A stretch of 64,000 nucleotides of DNA from Micromonospora sp. WMMA1363 (GTDB lineage: Bacteria > Actinomycetota > Actinomycetes > Mycobacteriales > Micromonosporaceae), in NCBI RefSeq assembly GCF_030345795.1, contig NZ_JAUALB010000004.1:1-64000 (forward strand), read 5' to 3'. Positions 17,121 through 25,949 of this stretch are shown piece by piece. The notes beneath the pieces were generated by a model, which did not search any database, was not told the origin of the DNA, and worked only from the letters and a program-made list of their open reading frames with translations. Within the stretch, counting starts at the first letter, position 1; each line of letters starts with the position of its first letter. The position numbers were made by a program, and so were the translations under genes.

Positions 17121-19051
17121 GTCGGCGTCGCGGTGTGAAGGTGCAGGTCAGGACGTTTCGACCTGGTGGGAACGGCGAAAACGCCTAGTGACACGCCTGC
17201 CTGTGGATAACTTGTCTGAGCTGCTGATCTATGCGTTGACGCATAGTCGGTGTACGGTCGTGCCTCGTGTACGTGAAAGCGTCGACGCGTAAGACCCGCG
17301 ACGGGCAGACGATCCGCTACCTGCAACTGGCCCACAATGAGTGGGACCCGGCCGCGAAGGCGTCCAAGACCCGGGTGCTGTACTCGTTCGGCCGTGAGGA
17401 CCAGCTCGACGTCGCCGGGATCCGCCGCCTCGTCGAGGCGTTGTCGCGACTGCTTGCCCCCGCCGACGCCCTCGCCGCGGCCTCACCGGCCGGGTTGTCG
17501 TTCGTCGAGTCCCGTCCGCTGGGCGGGGCGTGGCTGCTCGATGGGCTGTGGCGCCGGCTGCGCATCGACACCGTCCTGCGGCCGCTGGTCGGCTCGTCCC
17601 GGCGGGAGATCGACGTCGAACGGGTGCTGTTCGCGCTGGTCGCCAACCGGGCACTGGCCCCGTCGAGCAAGCTGGCCGCCGCCGACTGGGTCTGCCAGGA
17701 CGTGCACCTGCCCGGCCTGCCCCACGTCACCGACGACGCCTGCTATCGGGCGATGGACCAGCTCATCGAGGTCGAGCCCGCGTTGACCCGCGGCGTCTAC
17801 GACCAGATCGCCGACCTGCTCAACCTTGAGGTCGACCTGCTGTTCTTCGACACCACCAGCACCTACTTCGAACTCGACGAGGCCGACGAACCGCTGTGGC
17901 GCGACGCCTTGGGCAAACCGGTCGACGCCGACGACCCCGCGGCAGTGAAGCAGGCCGGGTTCCGCACCCATGGCAAGAGCAAGGACTCCCGCGACGACCT
18001 TCCCCAGGTCGTGGTCGGGATGGCCGTCACCCGTACCGGCATCCCCGTCCGCGTGTGGTGCTGGCCCGGCAACACCAGCGACTCGGCCCTGATCCGGCAG
18101 GTCAAGACCGACATGCGCGAGTGGAGCCTGGCCCGCATCGTCTGGGTCGCCGACCGCGGCTTCGCCTCCGCCGAGAACCGCCGCTTCCTGCAACAGGGCG
18201 GCGGGCACTACATCCTCGGCGAGAAGCTACGCGCCGGCACCACCGAAGCCGACGCCGCGCTGTCCAGGCAGGGCCGCTACGCCACCGTCGCGGACAACCT
18301 GCAGGTCAAGGAAGTCAACATCGACACCGACGACCGGTTCGTCATCTGCTACAACCCGGAAGCCGCCGACCGCGACGCCGCCGTCCGGACCCGGCTACTG
18401 GCCCAGCTCACCGACCTGATCGACGACACCGACCGGCTGCCGGCCACCAAACGCGCCGAACTACGCGGCGTGATCTCCACCAAGCCGGGCCTGAACCGGT
18501 TCCTGCGCGTCACCCCGAAAGGCCTGCTCCGCCTCGACCAGGCCAAGGTCAAAGCCGAGCAGCGCCTGGACGGCAAGTACCTGCTGCGCTGCTCCGACCC
18601 GACACTGTCGGCCGAGGACATCGCCCTGGGCTACAAACAGCTCCTCGAAGTCGAACGCGGCTGGCGCGACATGAAGACCACCCTCGACCTGCGCCCGGTG
18701 TTCCACCGCCGCGAGGACCGCATCCGCGCCCACATCCTGCTCTGCTGGCTGGCCCTGCTGCTGATCCGCGTCGCCGAGACCGAGACCGGCCGCACCTGGA
18801 CCGCGATCCGCACCGACATCGACCGTCTGCACCTGGGCGTGTTCACCGGCCCCGCCGGCACGTTCGCCCAGCGCACCAAGCTGTCCCAGCCCCAGAAGAC
18901 CCTGCTCACCAAGCTGAAGATCGCCGAGCCACCCCGGATCTTCGACGCGACACCCACAACCGCCTGACCAGCGACAACACCGCCGCCTAGTGACACGCCA
19001 TGTCACCGGGCCCACCGGCGTTTGCCCAGCTCACAGCCCAGATTTGCGGAC
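17121..19051 (+). mobile_element. IS1634-family (IS4 superfamily) element
   Basis: Contains an intact transposase gene. TATA flanks both proposed ends (17117-17120 and 19052-19055), and the right end matches the right end of the remnant at about 17083. The terminal inverted repeats are poor, so the left end is tentative. Confidence 0.6.
17267..18967 (+). CDS. IS1634-family transposase
   Basis: A 566-residue protein starting MYVKASTRKTRDGQTIRYLQ, a typical N-terminus of this family. The DDE core is visible as LLFFDTTSTYFELDE (first Asp near 205), RIVWVADRGFASAENRR (second Asp) and the YKQLLEVERGWRDMKTTLDL segment with the catalytic Glu near 463, followed by the conserved RPVFHRREDRIRAHILLCWLAL end. 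Frame intact and full length, so the element may be mobile. The older copy just upstream shares its C-terminus. Confidence 0.93.
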   Translation: MYVKASTRKTRDGQTIRYLQLAHNEWDPAAKASKTRVLYSFGREDQLDVAGIRRLVEALSRLLAPADALAAASPAGLSFVESRPLGGAWLLDGLWRRLRIDTVLRPLVGSSRREIDVERVLFALVANRALAPSSKLAAADWVCQDVHLPGLPHVTDDACYRAMDQLIEVEPALTRGVYDQIADLLNLEVDLLFFDTTSTYFELDEADEPLWRDALGKPVDADDPAAVKQAGFRTHGKSKDSRDDLPQVVVGMAVTRTGIPVRVWCWPGNTSDSALIRQVKTDMREWSLARIVWVADRGFASAENRRFLQQGGGHYILGEKLRAGTTEADAALSRQGRYATVADNLQVKEVNIDTDDRFVICYNPEAADRDAAVRTRLLAQLTDLIDDTDRLPATKRAELRGVISTKPGLNRFLRVTPKGLLRLDQAKVKAEQRLDGKYLLRCSDPTLSAEDIALGYKQLLEVERGWRDMKTTLDLRPVFHRREDRIRAHILLCWLALLLIRVAETETGRTWTAIRTDIDRLHLGVFTGPAGTFAQRTKLSQPQKTLLTKLKIAEPPRIFDATPTTA

Positions 19052-19147
19052 TATATCGACGCCGAGCTGCGGAACGCAGGCGTCAGATGGCCCCGGGACG
19101 TTCCAGACCAGCCGGGGCCGGCGCGCGTCTTGGCGTGGCCGACCGGG

Positions 19148-19647
19148 TCAGGCGTCCTGGTGGAAGATTTCTCCACCGAGGGATTCGGCTACTGCCTGGC
19201 AGGTGGGCTTGTCCGGGCAGGTTATCGTCCAGTTTTTCCCGAGGACGAGATTCATCTCGGCGACGCCGTCAAGAAGTATGGCCAGGTCTTTGGGGTGTTG
19301 GCGGGCCTGGGCTGCGGACTCGTAGATGCCGATCATGTACTCCTTGTCGGCGACATGGCAGCTACCTGAAGCGACCGCGCCGATCGGATCGGTGACCGCC
19401 GCGTAGTCCAGGCAGGCGATGCCGCGTGTGACGAGCGCGTTGACGAGCCGGAGTGGGCTGTCGTAGCTGCCACCGTCCACCGGGGGCGGTGGCAGGGATG
19501 GGACGGGGGCGGTGCACTCGCCGTGGGAGACGGCGCTGTTGGCGGCGAGGTGGTGGGGGATTGGTCCGCGGTGGCCTGTGTGTTGCCGCTACAGGCGGCG
19601 AGCGCGGCGATGAGGGCGACGGCGGCGAGGTGGCGGGGTCGGACCAT
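19148..19647 (-). pseudogene. Putative lipoprotein, frameshifted
   Basis: Starts MVRPRHLAAVALIAALAACS with a lipobox AAC at residues 17-19, followed by a Ser/Thr/Pro-rich linker (TTSPPTAPSPTAS). The folded domain lies in another frame: CLDYAAVTDPIGAVASG, DKEYMIGIYESAAQARQHP, NWTITCPDKPTCQAVAESLG to 19148. The switch occurs inside the proline-rich linker around 19500-19550, so one base would restore a lipoprotein of about 165 residues, secreted and lipid anchored. The domain is not recognised. Confidence 0.65.
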
Positions 19648-19918
19648 GCCCAGCAATGTAATAGCCGCATCGATGTCTGAGACGGTGTGGGTAGCGGTCG
19701 GCGTGCGGATCGCGTGATGGAGCTTCATCCGGTCGGTGAGTTTCGGGGGCATCGTCGGTGGTGGCCCACCGGTTCGGGGCGAAACGTGACGCGAGCAACT
19801 TCGCGGCGAAGCTGATTGACAGCAGCCCTTAGGCCGCTCATTATTTCCACGTTGGCGGTTTCTACCCAGGATGGGCAGGGGCCGCTTTTTTCGTGCCCGA
19901 TCGGGGGTGAGCGGTGTG

Positions 19919-20293
19919 GTGAGTCGTGTTCGGGGCCCCTTCGAGGAGGGTGGCCGGGCCGGGTCGGACCGGCAGCCGTTCGGCCGTTCCAATCTGGCGC
20001 CGCGCGGTGGGCGGCTGCCGGACGACTGGGATGAGCGGCGGGAGGAAGCGCTCCGGCTGAACCCGCAGCAGATCTGCCACGCGTGTGGACTGCCGGGCGG
20101 CACCGACCTGGACCACAAGAACGGTGACTGGCGGGACGATCGGCAGCAGAACCTGGACTGGATCCATTCCTGGCGGGATGTTCGGGCCGGGCGGAGCAAG
20201 CGGAACTGCCACATGGCCAAGACCGGCGCCGAGGGTGCCGCGGCGCGCCCGCGGCTGTACCGGCCGGAGGAGGTTCACCCGGCGTTCCGGTGA
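19919..20293 (+). CDS. HNH endonuclease, phage type
   Basis: The HNH core is clear: QICHACGLPGGTDLDHKNGD with a Cys pair, the central DLDHKNGDW (the H of HNH), and QQNLDWIHSWRDVRAGRSKRNCHMAK. The last His/Cys could complete the metal site. The GTG at 19919 is chosen as start; an ATG at 19871 in the same frame would add 16 residues. In actinophages such a gene lies just before the terminase small subunit and assists packaging; here the terminase gene is at 22859, with unrelated genes and an IS fragment between, so this looks like a broken prophage. Confidence 0.78.
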   Translation: MSRVRGPFEEGGRAGSDRQPFGRSNLAPRGGRLPDDWDERREEALRLNPQQICHACGLPGGTDLDHKNGDWRDDRQQNLDWIHSWRDVRAGRSKRNCHMAKTGAEGAAARPRLYRPEEVHPAFR

Positions 20294-20358
20294 GAGACGC
20301 GCGGTGGTGTGTGCGGCGAACCTACCGGGGCCTGCCCGGGGGAGGGACAGGGACGGTC

Positions 20359-20691
20359 GTGAGTCAGTCGGAGGAGCGGACACGCGGCCGGTCGTGGCCG
20401 CCGGCGTCGTTTGGGCGGGCATCCCAGCCTGAGCGGGAGTCGATCGAGGGTGACTTCCAGATCAAGGGCGGTGAGGCGTTCCACCTGGTGCTGCACGTCC
20501 AGGCGACGCCGACCACGCAGTCGCTGGAGCGGTTGTATCTGCTGGTGCGGGAGGCGACGGCGGACGGCGTGCGTGACGGGTACGCGCAGGCGATCGCGGA
20601 GCTGCACGCCGACCAGGCCGATGACCTGGGCGAGCAGGGTGGTGAGCACACGCCGGACGGCGGTGACGCGGGAGCCGTGTCGTCTGGTTGA
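20359..20691 (+). CDS. Small unknown phage-region protein
   Basis: A 110-residue protein from GTG (VSQSEERTRGRSWPP) with a purine-rich leader. Not recognised. The centre is regular (FQIKGGEAFHLVLHVQATPTTQSLERLYLLVREATADGVRDGYAQAIAEL) and could form a strand pair and helix; the C-terminus is acidic and Gly-rich. Follows the HNH gene by about 65 bp on the same strand. Confidence 0.55.
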   Translation: MSQSEERTRGRSWPPASFGRASQPERESIEGDFQIKGGEAFHLVLHVQATPTTQSLERLYLLVREATADGVRDGYAQAIAELHADQADDLGEQGGEHTPDGGDAGAVSSG

Positions 20692-20953
20692 CCGCCGCAG
20701 GAGAAGTGCCGGGGTTCCCGACGGTAGAGGTCACCGGCCGCGCTGTCACCGATCGCGAAGGCCTCCAGCGGTCGCTGGTGGCCGGACCATCACCGACACG
20801 GTGAGGACGCTGGCGGTGGAGTTCAGCGGGTTCAGCGTCCGGACCGCATCGACCGTGCTGGAACTTGTTGGGTCTCAGGACCTGCGTGACAAGTCAGTCC
20901 CATGGACGTGTGAGTTGGCCGTGTAGCGGATGGCCCGCTGTCCGGCCGTTCGA

Positions 20954-21256
20954 TTAGGAATGGGATACCGAAAACCATTCGAGCTGAGTCCGAGCAGAAA
21001 GGTGATCTGCGAACACCAACGCACTGAAGGCTGACAGCAGGGCGAAGACTATGATCAAGCTCCACCTCAGCCACTTCGGTGCTCGACGCCGATACGCGAC
21101 CAGCAAAAAGGCTAGGGAGGCGAGTGCGCCGCCGGGTGCCCCGAAAGCAACTACGGAAAGGAGGATACCGGCTGCTGCGGCGCTGACGAGGAGATGAGCA
21201 CGGAAGAATGTCCGCTGCGAGCCAGTGGAACTTGATTTAGCTGCCGTATCGCCCAT
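20954..21256 (-). CDS. Small membrane protein
   Basis: A 100-residue protein with two or three hydrophobic segments: LLVSAAAAGILLSVVAFG (about 23-40), ALASLAFLLVAY (44-55) and WSLIIVFALLSAFSALVFA (64-82). Not recognised. GC content is lower than in flanking genes, as for the secreted protein at 21313. It lies beyond a strong hairpin terminator, so probably has its own promoter or is weakly expressed. Confidence 0.5.
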   Translation of the reverse strand: MGDTAAKSSSTGSQRTFFRAHLLVSAAAAGILLSVVAFGAPGGALASLAFLLVAYRRRAPKWLRWSLIIVFALLSAFSALVFADHLSARTQLEWFSVSHS

Positions 21257-21267
21257 GTTAAACAGTC

Positions 21268-21300
21268 TAGCACTGGGCCTCGGACCGAAGCCCAGTGCTA
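21268..21300 (-). terminator. Strong hairpin terminator
   Basis: TAGCACTGGGC and GCCCAGTGCTA form an 11-bp perfect stem with an 11-base loop, starting 13 bp after the stop of the secreted-protein gene. No long U-tract follows. Confidence 0.7.
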
Positions 21301-21312
21301 GCTTCTTGCAAG

Positions 21313-22035
21313 CTACACGATCCCGCCCTTATCGGCACGCACCGATCCATCACGGTAGCTGTAGAGTCTAATCCAAGGATTACTCTCTGCGATGCAGCTC
21401 AACCGGAGCGTGCAGAGCTCAAACGACGCTTGAACGTAGCTCGTGTAATAGGAGATGCCGAAAGAATCCCTGTGGGCAATATTGTTGGGAACGCCCCGGA
21501 CGCCTCGATACTTCCAGCCCTCAACCTGACCCGGTCCGTAGACGTAGCCAGTGGTTTCCGGGGTCGCGATGCTGGTAACGGTGCGCTTGCCGTAGTCGTA
21601 GCAGTAGTACACAGTCTCGGTGAAGCGCCACAGCTTGACGTCAGTGAAGCCTCCCCAATAGTAGATGGTGGCCCCATTCGTCTTGCAGGTTGCGGCGCTG
21701 GCAGCCGAAACCCGATCAACGTCAACCGGCTTCTCTACCGCTTTTTCGGAGGTGACCTCCACGCTGACGCTGGTCGGCACTGCGTCCGGGATCGCCTTGA
21801 GTTCCTCCGTGGTAAGCGTGGACAGCAGGTCCCACTTAACCTTTAGCCCTGTCTTTTCGGCCGAGGACCTCAATGCGACTTCGGCCGCCGCAAGTGCAGC
21901 GGCGTGGTCAGATTCCTTAGCATGAGCGGGTGCTGCTGCATTAACAGCGAATACAACACCTGCAACCAATGCTGCTATCGACCTACCTGCTACCCGGAGG
22001 CGCGAATGCGGCTTTCGATTGGTCAAGAAGACCAC
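21313..22035 (-). CDS. Secreted protein of unknown function
   Basis: A 240-residue protein with a classical signal peptide: basic start KPHSRLRVAGRSI, hydrophobic ALVAGVVFAVNAA, and AHA cleavage near residue 39. The mature part has an Ala/Glu-rich helical region and then a Tyr/Cys-rich segment (YYWGGFTDVKLWRFTETVYY, SFELCTLRLSCIAESNP) with four or five Cys that could pair outside the cell. Not recognised. Lower GC than its surroundings suggests separate acquisition. The AT-rich upstream region (22040-22290) probably carries its promoter. Confidence 0.6.
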   Translation of the reverse strand: MVFLTNRKPHSRLRVAGRSIAALVAGVVFAVNAAAPAHAKESDHAAALAAAEVALRSSAEKTGLKVKWDLLSTLTTEELKAIPDAVPTSVSVEVTSEKAVEKPVDVDRVSAASAATCKTNGATIYYWGGFTDVKLWRFTETVYYCYDYGKRTVTSIATPETTGYVYGPGQVEGWKYRGVRGVPNNIAHRDSFGISYYTSYVQASFELCTLRLSCIAESNPWIRLYSYRDGSVRADKGGIV

Positions 22036-22399
22036 CTTTCATGGTGTGTTTGTGTGTTTGAGATCCGACATCAATAGAAGTCGCATCAAGCTCATCCCGG
22101 ACGGATACTTCACCACGGGAAGACACTGATCAAGACCTTACAACTTTTGTAACAATTACTCATCGTGGTAGGCCACGGCCGGCCGCGAGGTGATGAGTCA
22201 GGGTGGTCGGTGTCGGCAACAACTAGAGGAATGAGAATACTACGAGCCTACGCCCAGTTGCCCCCGAGAGGTTTAGTCGTCACCACCAATATCACCCATG
22301 CCGTCATCCCTACAGAACGTTACGGCATTTCCAGCCAATTGTGAACTATGCCACGACGGCCAGTTAACATCGCGGCAAACTTTGCTGGCGGCGGTCGGC
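22036..22399. other. AT-richer intergenic region
   Basis: No credible gene. It holds the probable promoter of the secreted-protein gene and TTGTAACAATTAC near 22150. Ends at an IS481-type remnant. Confidence 0.5.
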
Positions 22400-22638
22400 C
22401 AGAGCGGTCAACAGCGTCGGCAGGCGCCATGGTCGCGAAGTCGGTCCCGCAGGCTGTCGGTCCCGCAGGCTGCGGACGAAGCCGCACCTTGGCCTCACCG
22501 CCGGTGTTGGCCGGTCACTCGGAACGCCAGCGATGAACGGCCTGACGAGACTCCGAACCAGTCGGCGACGTCCCTGCCCGTCGGCCCGGCAAGCACGTCC
22601 TGGACGGCGGCCCGATACCGCTGTTCCGTCACGCTCAT
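22400..22638 (-). pseudogene. IS481-type transposase N-terminal remnant
   Basis: Starts MSVTEQRYRAAVQDVLAG after GGAG; the HTH continues as DVADWFGVS and, after a one-base shift, RQAVHRWRSE followed by a stop. That string is the familiar IS481 helix-turn-helix. The downstream part is degenerate and contains a short direct duplication (CCTGCGGGACCGAC twice). No catalytic domain remains. Confidence 0.55.
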
Positions 22639-22858
22639 CTCCACCAACACTCGGCGGAGTCACCCAGGCCCTGATACCGATCTATCTCCCAAGTCCCGGG
22701 ACCGGACAGACCGCGCTGGGACTGCCCGGAAAGAGTTGTTCGCCGCTTTCTAGGACCGCTTCTGGGCCCGCAACGGGCGTGCGGTTCGTCTCCGTGGTCG
22801 TGACCCGCAATGGGCAGCGGCCAGTGCCATACGAGGTCCCGGAATGGGAGTGATGATC

Positions 22859-23263
22859 ATGCCTGGGCCTGCGCCGCAGCAGCGTAAACACGGCAGGACC
22901 CCGAACGCCGCCGATGACTGGCGGGAGGTTCCGGAGGTCCCGTTCGACGGGGCGCCGCTGATGCCGAAGCCTCCCGGTCGCGGGAAGTGGCATCCGCTTG
23001 TGCAGGCGTGGTGGACGACGACGTCGACGATGCCGCACTGCGTGTTGTGGCGGCCGGAGGATTGGCAGAAGGTCTTCGAGTTGCTGCACGAGAAGCAGCG
23101 GTACTACCGGACGGCTGACGAGGACAAGAAGACCGCGCAGCTGACCGAGATCCGCCGGCAGGAGGACGCGCTCGGTATCGGTGACGCGGCTCGGCAGCGG
23201 CTGCGGATTCGGTACGTCCAGAAGACGGAGCCGGGGCTGCCGGGGACGGGACTGTACAAATAA
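22859..23263 (+). CDS. Phage terminase small subunit-like, C-terminus cut by IS256
   Basis: Start ATG (MPGPAPQQRKHGRTPN) with GGGAG eight bases upstream. The N-terminus PGPAP, then RGKWHPLVQAWWTTTSTMPHC and RPEDWQKVFELLHE, match small terminase subunits of actinophages that bind the packaging site and recruit the large subunit. The last codons and the stop lie inside the left terminal repeat of the IS256 element, so the natural C-terminus is lost. No large subunit, portal or capsid genes are seen, so it is a relic. Confidence 0.72.
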   Translation: MPGPAPQQRKHGRTPNAADDWREVPEVPFDGAPLMPKPPGRGKWHPLVQAWWTTTSTMPHCVLWRPEDWQKVFELLHEKQRYYRTADEDKKTAQLTEIRRQEDALGIGDAARQRLRIRYVQKTEPGLPGTGLYK

Positions 23264-24618
23264 CGGCTGATCGACCGATCAAGGGAGAGACGCCAGATGA
23301 CGACCGAGACCACCGTGGGACAGCCGGCCGTGGAGCCGGTGGGTGCGGTCACGGATGAGCAGTTGATCGCGATGCTGGTCGATCGGGCTCGTGGTGACGG
23401 GTTGAAGCTGACCGGCGAGGGTGGGCTGCTGCAGCAGCTGACGAAGCGGGTCCTCGAGTCGGCGTTGGATGGGGAGATCACCGACCACGTCGGCTACGAC
23501 AAGCACGACCCGGCGGGTCGGGGTAGCGGGAACACCCGTAACGGCAGCCGGACCAAGACGGTGCTCACCGACGTCGGGCCGGTCGAGGTGCGGGTCCCAC
23601 GCGACGCCGCCGGGACGTTCGAGCCGCAGATCGTGCGTAAGCGGCAGCGGCGTCTGACCGGCGTCGACGACATGGTCCTGTCGCTGTCGGCCAAGGGCCT
23701 GACCCACGGCGAGATCGCCGCGCACCTGGCTGAGGTCTACGGCGCTGAGGTGTCGAAGCAGACCATCTCCACGATCACCGACAAGGTCATGGACGGCATG
23801 GCCGAGTGGCAGAACCGGCCCCTGGACCGGGTCTACCCGGTCGTGTTCATCGACGCCATCAACGTCAAGATCAGGGACGGTCAGGTCGCGAACCGGCCGA
23901 TCTACCTCGCGATGGCGGTCACCGTCGACGGCCACCGCGACATCCTCGGTATCTGGGCCGGTGACGGCGGCGAGGGCGCCAAGTACTGGCTGCACGTGCT
24001 CACCGAGTTGAAGAACCGCGGCGTGGCCGACGTGCTGATGCTGGTCTGTGACGGGCTCAAGGGACTGCCGGAGACGGTGGAGACGGTGTGGCCGCGCACG
24101 ATCGTGCAGACGTGTGTGGTGCACCTGCTGCGCAACTCGTTCCGCTACGCCGCCCGGCAGGACTGGGACAAGATCGCCAAAGCGCTGCGGCCGGTCTACA
24201 CCGCGGCGACCGAGGACGCCGCCACCGAGCGGTTCCTCGAGTTCGCCGAGGCGTGGGGCCGTAAGTATCCGGCGATCGTGAAGCTGTGGGAGAACGCGTG
24301 GGCGGAGTTCGTGCCGTTCCTCGCCTTCGACGTGGAGATCCGCAAGGTCATCTGCTCCACGAACGCGATCGAGTCCGTCAACGCCCGTATCCGCAGGGCC
24401 GTGCGAGCTCGTGGCCACTTCCCGAACGAGCAGGCCGCACTCAAGTGCGTCTACATGGCCTTGATGAGCCTCGACCCGACCGGAGCCGGCCGCCGACGCT
24501 GGACCATACGCTGGAAAGCACCACTGAACGCCTTCCAGATCGCCTTCGAAGGCCGGCTCACCCCGGCCAACAACTGACCACCTCAACAACCAAGATCAGC
24601 CGTTAACTTGACACTCCC
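23248..24618 (+). mobile_element. Second IS256-family element
   Basis: Imperfect 25-bp terminal repeats (both start GGGA, share TAACGGCTGATC). No matching target duplication is visible on the two sides, so a deletion or rearrangement may have followed insertion. Confidence 0.78.
23297..24577 (+). CDS. IS256-family transposase
   Basis: A 426-residue intact protein. Motifs: HVGYDKHDPAGRGSGNTRNG, VRVPRDAAGTFEPQIV, VFIDAINVKIRDGQ with the first catalytic Asp, VCDGLKGLPETVE with the second, QTCVVHLLRNSFRYA, and CSTNAIESVNARIRRAVRAR with the Glu. Different subgroup from the 14389 copy (shorter N-terminus). Frame and length are normal and it may be active. Confidence 0.94.
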   Translation: MTTETTVGQPAVEPVGAVTDEQLIAMLVDRARGDGLKLTGEGGLLQQLTKRVLESALDGEITDHVGYDKHDPAGRGSGNTRNGSRTKTVLTDVGPVEVRVPRDAAGTFEPQIVRKRQRRLTGVDDMVLSLSAKGLTHGEIAAHLAEVYGAEVSKQTISTITDKVMDGMAEWQNRPLDRVYPVVFIDAINVKIRDGQVANRPIYLAMAVTVDGHRDILGIWAGDGGEGAKYWLHVLTELKNRGVADVLMLVCDGLKGLPETVETVWPRTIVQTCVVHLLRNSFRYAARQDWDKIAKALRPVYTAATEDAATERFLEFAEAWGRKYPAIVKLWENAWAEFVPFLAFDVEIRKVICSTNAIESVNARIRRAVRARGHFPNEQAALKCVYMALMSLDPTGAGRRRWTIRWKAPLNAFQIAFEGRLTPANN

Positions 24619-24679
24619 GGGCCGGGCCGTCGTGACACCGCACGCCTGGGCGCCAACAACACGGCACACCCCTGACCGG

Positions 24680-25387
24680 ATGGCACGCCTGCCGCTCTGC
24701 GCCGAGGTGTTCCTGCTCGCCCACAACGACGACACCGGCCAACCCCACATCCACCGCCAGGCCCTCACGATGGGACTCGCCGGAGCGATCCTGCTGGACC
24801 TGTGGCTGACCCGGCACGTCGTGATCGGCTGGGCACCAGACCCGCAGACCCGGGTATGGGCGCACCGCCCAGGAGTGATCACCCCCACCACCGGCCAGCC
24901 CACAGGCGACCGCCTCCGCGACGCCGCCCTGGCCACAGTCAACCGCACCCGCCGCCGCGCCGGCCCACACAGCCACCTCCAAACCTGGCTGCGGGCACTG
25001 GCACACGATCACCTGCACCTGTACGAGTGGGTCCGCGACGACATGATCGCCGCCGGTGTGCTCCGCCCCGCCACCAGACGCCGCCTGGGCATACTCTCCA
25101 CCAGCACCCACCTCGCGGCACACCACGCCTGGGCGATCCGCGCCCGAGCCCGCATCCGCGAGGCAGCCACCGGCCGGCCCGGCCACGAACCACCCGACGA
25201 GCAGTGCACAGCGCTGTGCGGACTCGTCTACGCGCTGGACCTAGCGCCGTTCCTCTACAGCGGCATCGACGACCTGCGGCGGCACCTCCGCCGCATCGTC
25301 GACCAGCACCCCGACCCGGCCCTGCGCGACACCACCGACGCCGTCGACGCCGGCCGCGGTGACCTCGCCCTCACCGCCATGCGGTAA
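24680..25387 (+). CDS. GPP34 (GOLPH3/Vps74-like) family protein
   Basis: About 235 residues starting MARLPLCAEVFLLAHNDDTG. The opening LPLCAEVFLLAHNDD and ALTMGLAGAILLDLWLTRHVVI are the hallmark of actinobacterial GPP34 proteins; AVNRTRRR-like helices and a C-terminal DRPR-rich helical bundle follow. Eukaryotic relatives bind phosphatidylinositol-4-phosphate at membranes; bacterial copies are numerous and mostly uncharacterised. Start is near the IS256 right end, so the original N-terminus or promoter may have been altered. An alternative ATG at 24608 lies inside the IS end. Confidence 0.8.
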   Translation: MARLPLCAEVFLLAHNDDTGQPHIHRQALTMGLAGAILLDLWLTRHVVIGWAPDPQTRVWAHRPGVITPTTGQPTGDRLRDAALATVNRTRRRAGPHSHLQTWLRALAHDHLHLYEWVRDDMIAAGVLRPATRRRLGILSTSTHLAAHHAWAIRARARIREAATGRPGHEPPDEQCTALCGLVYALDLAPFLYSGIDDLRRHLRRIVDQHPDPALRDTTDAVDAGRGDLALTAMR

Positions 25388-25404
25388 CCCGCCACACCGA
25401 TTCG

Positions 25405-25423
25405 GTGATGTCGCCGGCATCAC
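25405..25423. repeat. Palindrome copy, one mismatch
   Basis: GTGATGTCGCCGGCATCAC, 18 bp after the GPP34 stop codon. Confidence 0.86.
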
Positions 25424-25588
25424 CACCTACCCAGACCCGACGCCGCACGCCCCGGGCTCCCCCGTGCCCAATGGCGTGCCGGCTCACCGGGCGGGGTCGC
25501 CCGCGATGTTGCCTGTGGCGGGCGGCTCCGCAGGCGCCTCGCACACGCTTGGAGACCACGTGACGTACCTATCCGGGCCCATGATCGA

Positions 25589-25606
25589 TGATGCCGCCGG
25601 CATCAC
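25589..25606. repeat. Palindrome copy
   Basis: TGATGCCGCCGGCATCAC, intergenic, about 360 bp upstream of the lanthipeptide regulator. Confidence 0.88.
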
Positions 25607-25949
25607 CTCCCCGTCAGGCGTCGGACACGGCCAGCCCGACCAGCCGATGCACGCAGCCCTACATGCCGGCCACCCTGAGTCGCCGGTCCGGTATCTGCTG
25701 AGGTGGAGCACTTGCGCGACACCGTCGGGCGGCTTCGCTGGGGTGATCCCCGTCGATCTCGGTGCCCGTGCGGTGTCCGTCGGGGCGAGGCGATCGGGCG
25801 GCCGAGATCAGCCGAGGTCGGCCGGGGGGTCGGCCCATCGTGGGCTCGGCGTCCTTCGCCGTACCAGGCCGGTCCAGCGTCCGCCCCGGTCCGGGCACTA
25901 CTACCGTACGAGTGTCGAGCCCGATCGGACGACCGTCAGGGGTGCGCGG

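Larger units (their letters stand above)
25388..25949. other. Intergenic region with two palindrome copies
   Basis: An open frame crosses it but has no family features and no start with a good ribosome site before 25950. Palindromes at 25405 and 25589. The promoter of the lanthipeptide regulator should lie near the end. Confidence 0.6.

Noticed and set aside
19022..19369. Plus-strand gene (MPSSQPRFADYIDAEL...)
   Set aside because: The minus-strand lipoprotein domain across the same DNA has better protein character; the plus frame is its shadow.
19860..19920. tRNA-like or attachment site before the HNH gene
   Set aside because: A short T run is present but no cloverleaf or conserved T-loop could be built.
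25388..25949. N-terminal extension of the 25950 regulator
   Set aside because: The frame is open but its sequence is low complexity, includes a palindrome copy and has no ribosome site; the HTH starts at 25950.
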